DNA from: Effrenium voratum
Lineage: Eukaryota > Sar > Dinophyceae > Suessiales > Symbiodiniaceae
DNA length: 64,000 bases
Reading direction: 5' to 3'
NCBI GenBank assembly: GCA_963377175.1
Contig: CAUJNA010000591.1
Location: 650,001 to 714,000, forward strand
The position numbers were made by a program, and so were the translations under genes. Below are positions 63,501-64,000 of this stretch, in pieces (position 1 is the first letter of the stretch; each line of letters begins with the position of its first letter). Under the pieces are notes generated by a model, which was not told the origin of the DNA, searched no databases, and saw nothing but the letters and a program-made list of their open reading frames with translations.

Positions 63501-63613
63501 ATGTGGGTGTGGCTCGAAATTAAACAGGAGGGGCAAACCGCAGGTTTTGGTCCATGTTTCCACTTACCAGGGCAACCCATTGTGGAATTCCAACTTTTTG
63601 AGCCACAGCCATG
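63501..63613 (-). repeat. palindromic repeat family HP-A, inverted copy
   Basis: Reverse complement of 58706-58820 at roughly 90% or better, including the GGTAAGTGGAAACATGGACC core (here read as GGTCCATGTTTCCACTTACC). Confidence 0.75.
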
Positions 63614-64000
63614 TTGTTGCACCCTGAACATACCCCGTCCATCCCCTTCGAGCTTCCGGGAACTCCATAACCTCGTCACCTCATTTGAGGGGCCTCGAGG
63701 AAAGAGGGGGGTGTTGGCTTCTGTCAGAAAGTTTTTGGCTAGACTTAGGTTCCTTGGTGACTGTCACCGCCCAAATCCAAGGCGCTGGTCGAGCCCTTGG
63801 TCACTCTGGCAGAGATATTTAATCACCAAATTGTATTTCAAAAGGTGTTGTTCTAATCAGACAATGCCAATGAAGGGACGCACTTGAGTGAAAGTGCTGT
63901 AACCAAGGGCCAGGGCTCTAGATTTGGGAGGTCTGGCAAAGCACCTTGAAGCTTCTAGTTCGTCTTTTGTGGCACTTTGAAAAGAACGTATCAAACAAGC

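Larger units (their letters stand above)
58036..64000. other. host non-coding DNA, no supported gene
   Basis: Open frames here are repeat-derived or low-complexity (for example the C-rich one at 60306-60848). Supported content is listed separately: tandem repeats at 58287, 58831, 61347 and 62285, HP-A hairpins at 58706 and 63501, R3 copy at 59389, TA microsatellite 60788-60827 and a tRNA-like relic at 60981. Confidence 0.6.

Noticed and set aside
1..64000. Dinoflagellate spliced-leader relic (retroposed mRNA)
   Set aside because: I looked for the TTTTGGCTCAAG end of the leader on both strands and found no convincing match.

Overview
The window looks like nuclear DNA of a dinoflagellate, probably of the Symbiodiniaceae type. 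The host part has mixed base composition, no continuous host gene that I can support, and many dispersed hairpin repeats, tRNA-derived relics and tandem repeats. It also carries a LINE retrotransposon whose first ORF contains a DNA cytosine methyltransferase, an arrangement reported from dinoflagellate (Symbiodinium) retrotransposons. The host assignment is inference. The two mobile elements are read directly from protein motifs and DNA repeats.

Layout. 1-8738: host non-coding DNA with scattered repeats. 8758-18830 (minus strand): an apparently full-length LINE of about 10.07 kb, bounded by a 19-nt direct repeat (8739-8757 and 18831-18849). It reads ORF1 (methyltransferase, two ubiquitin-like folds, C-terminal coiled coil), then an APE-type endonuclease, then reverse transcriptase with CCHC knuckle and RNase H. 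Endonuclease and RT lie in different frames. 18850-36387: host non-coding DNA with hairpin MITE-like elements, ending in purine-rich minisatellite and a duplicated 87-nt hairpin. 36388-57484: a very AT-rich integrated DNA virus/transposon of the Polinton (Maverick)/Polinton-like virus type, about 21.1 kb, with long terminal inverted repeats, inserted into a poly-G spot of that minisatellite. 57485-64000: more minisatellite, then host repeats and a tRNA-Arg-like relic.

How the virus-like element works together. Replication and integration: protein-primed family B DNA polymerase (52483-56273, one frameshift) and rve-family integrase (51459-52376). Virion: major capsid protein (44489-45868), penton/minor capsid protein (46821-47654), A32/FtsK-type packaging ATPase (39689-40478, two frameshifts), a 919-aa fibre with an S74 intramolecular chaperone domain (41683-44442), and a small lipase-like hydrolase (46120-46782) that may help membrane crossing. 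Three neighbouring genes (about 48363-50887) share an N-terminal module; the last has three KxTQT motifs at exact 10-residue spacing, the canonical dynein light chain LC8 ligand. A shared GACTTAAAGA-type motif lies upstream of the polymerase and a few small Cys-rich genes but not the capsid genes, suggesting early and late promoter classes. Four probable frameshifts, all in homopolymers or short AT runs, mean the copy is either slightly decayed or carries read-level indel errors.
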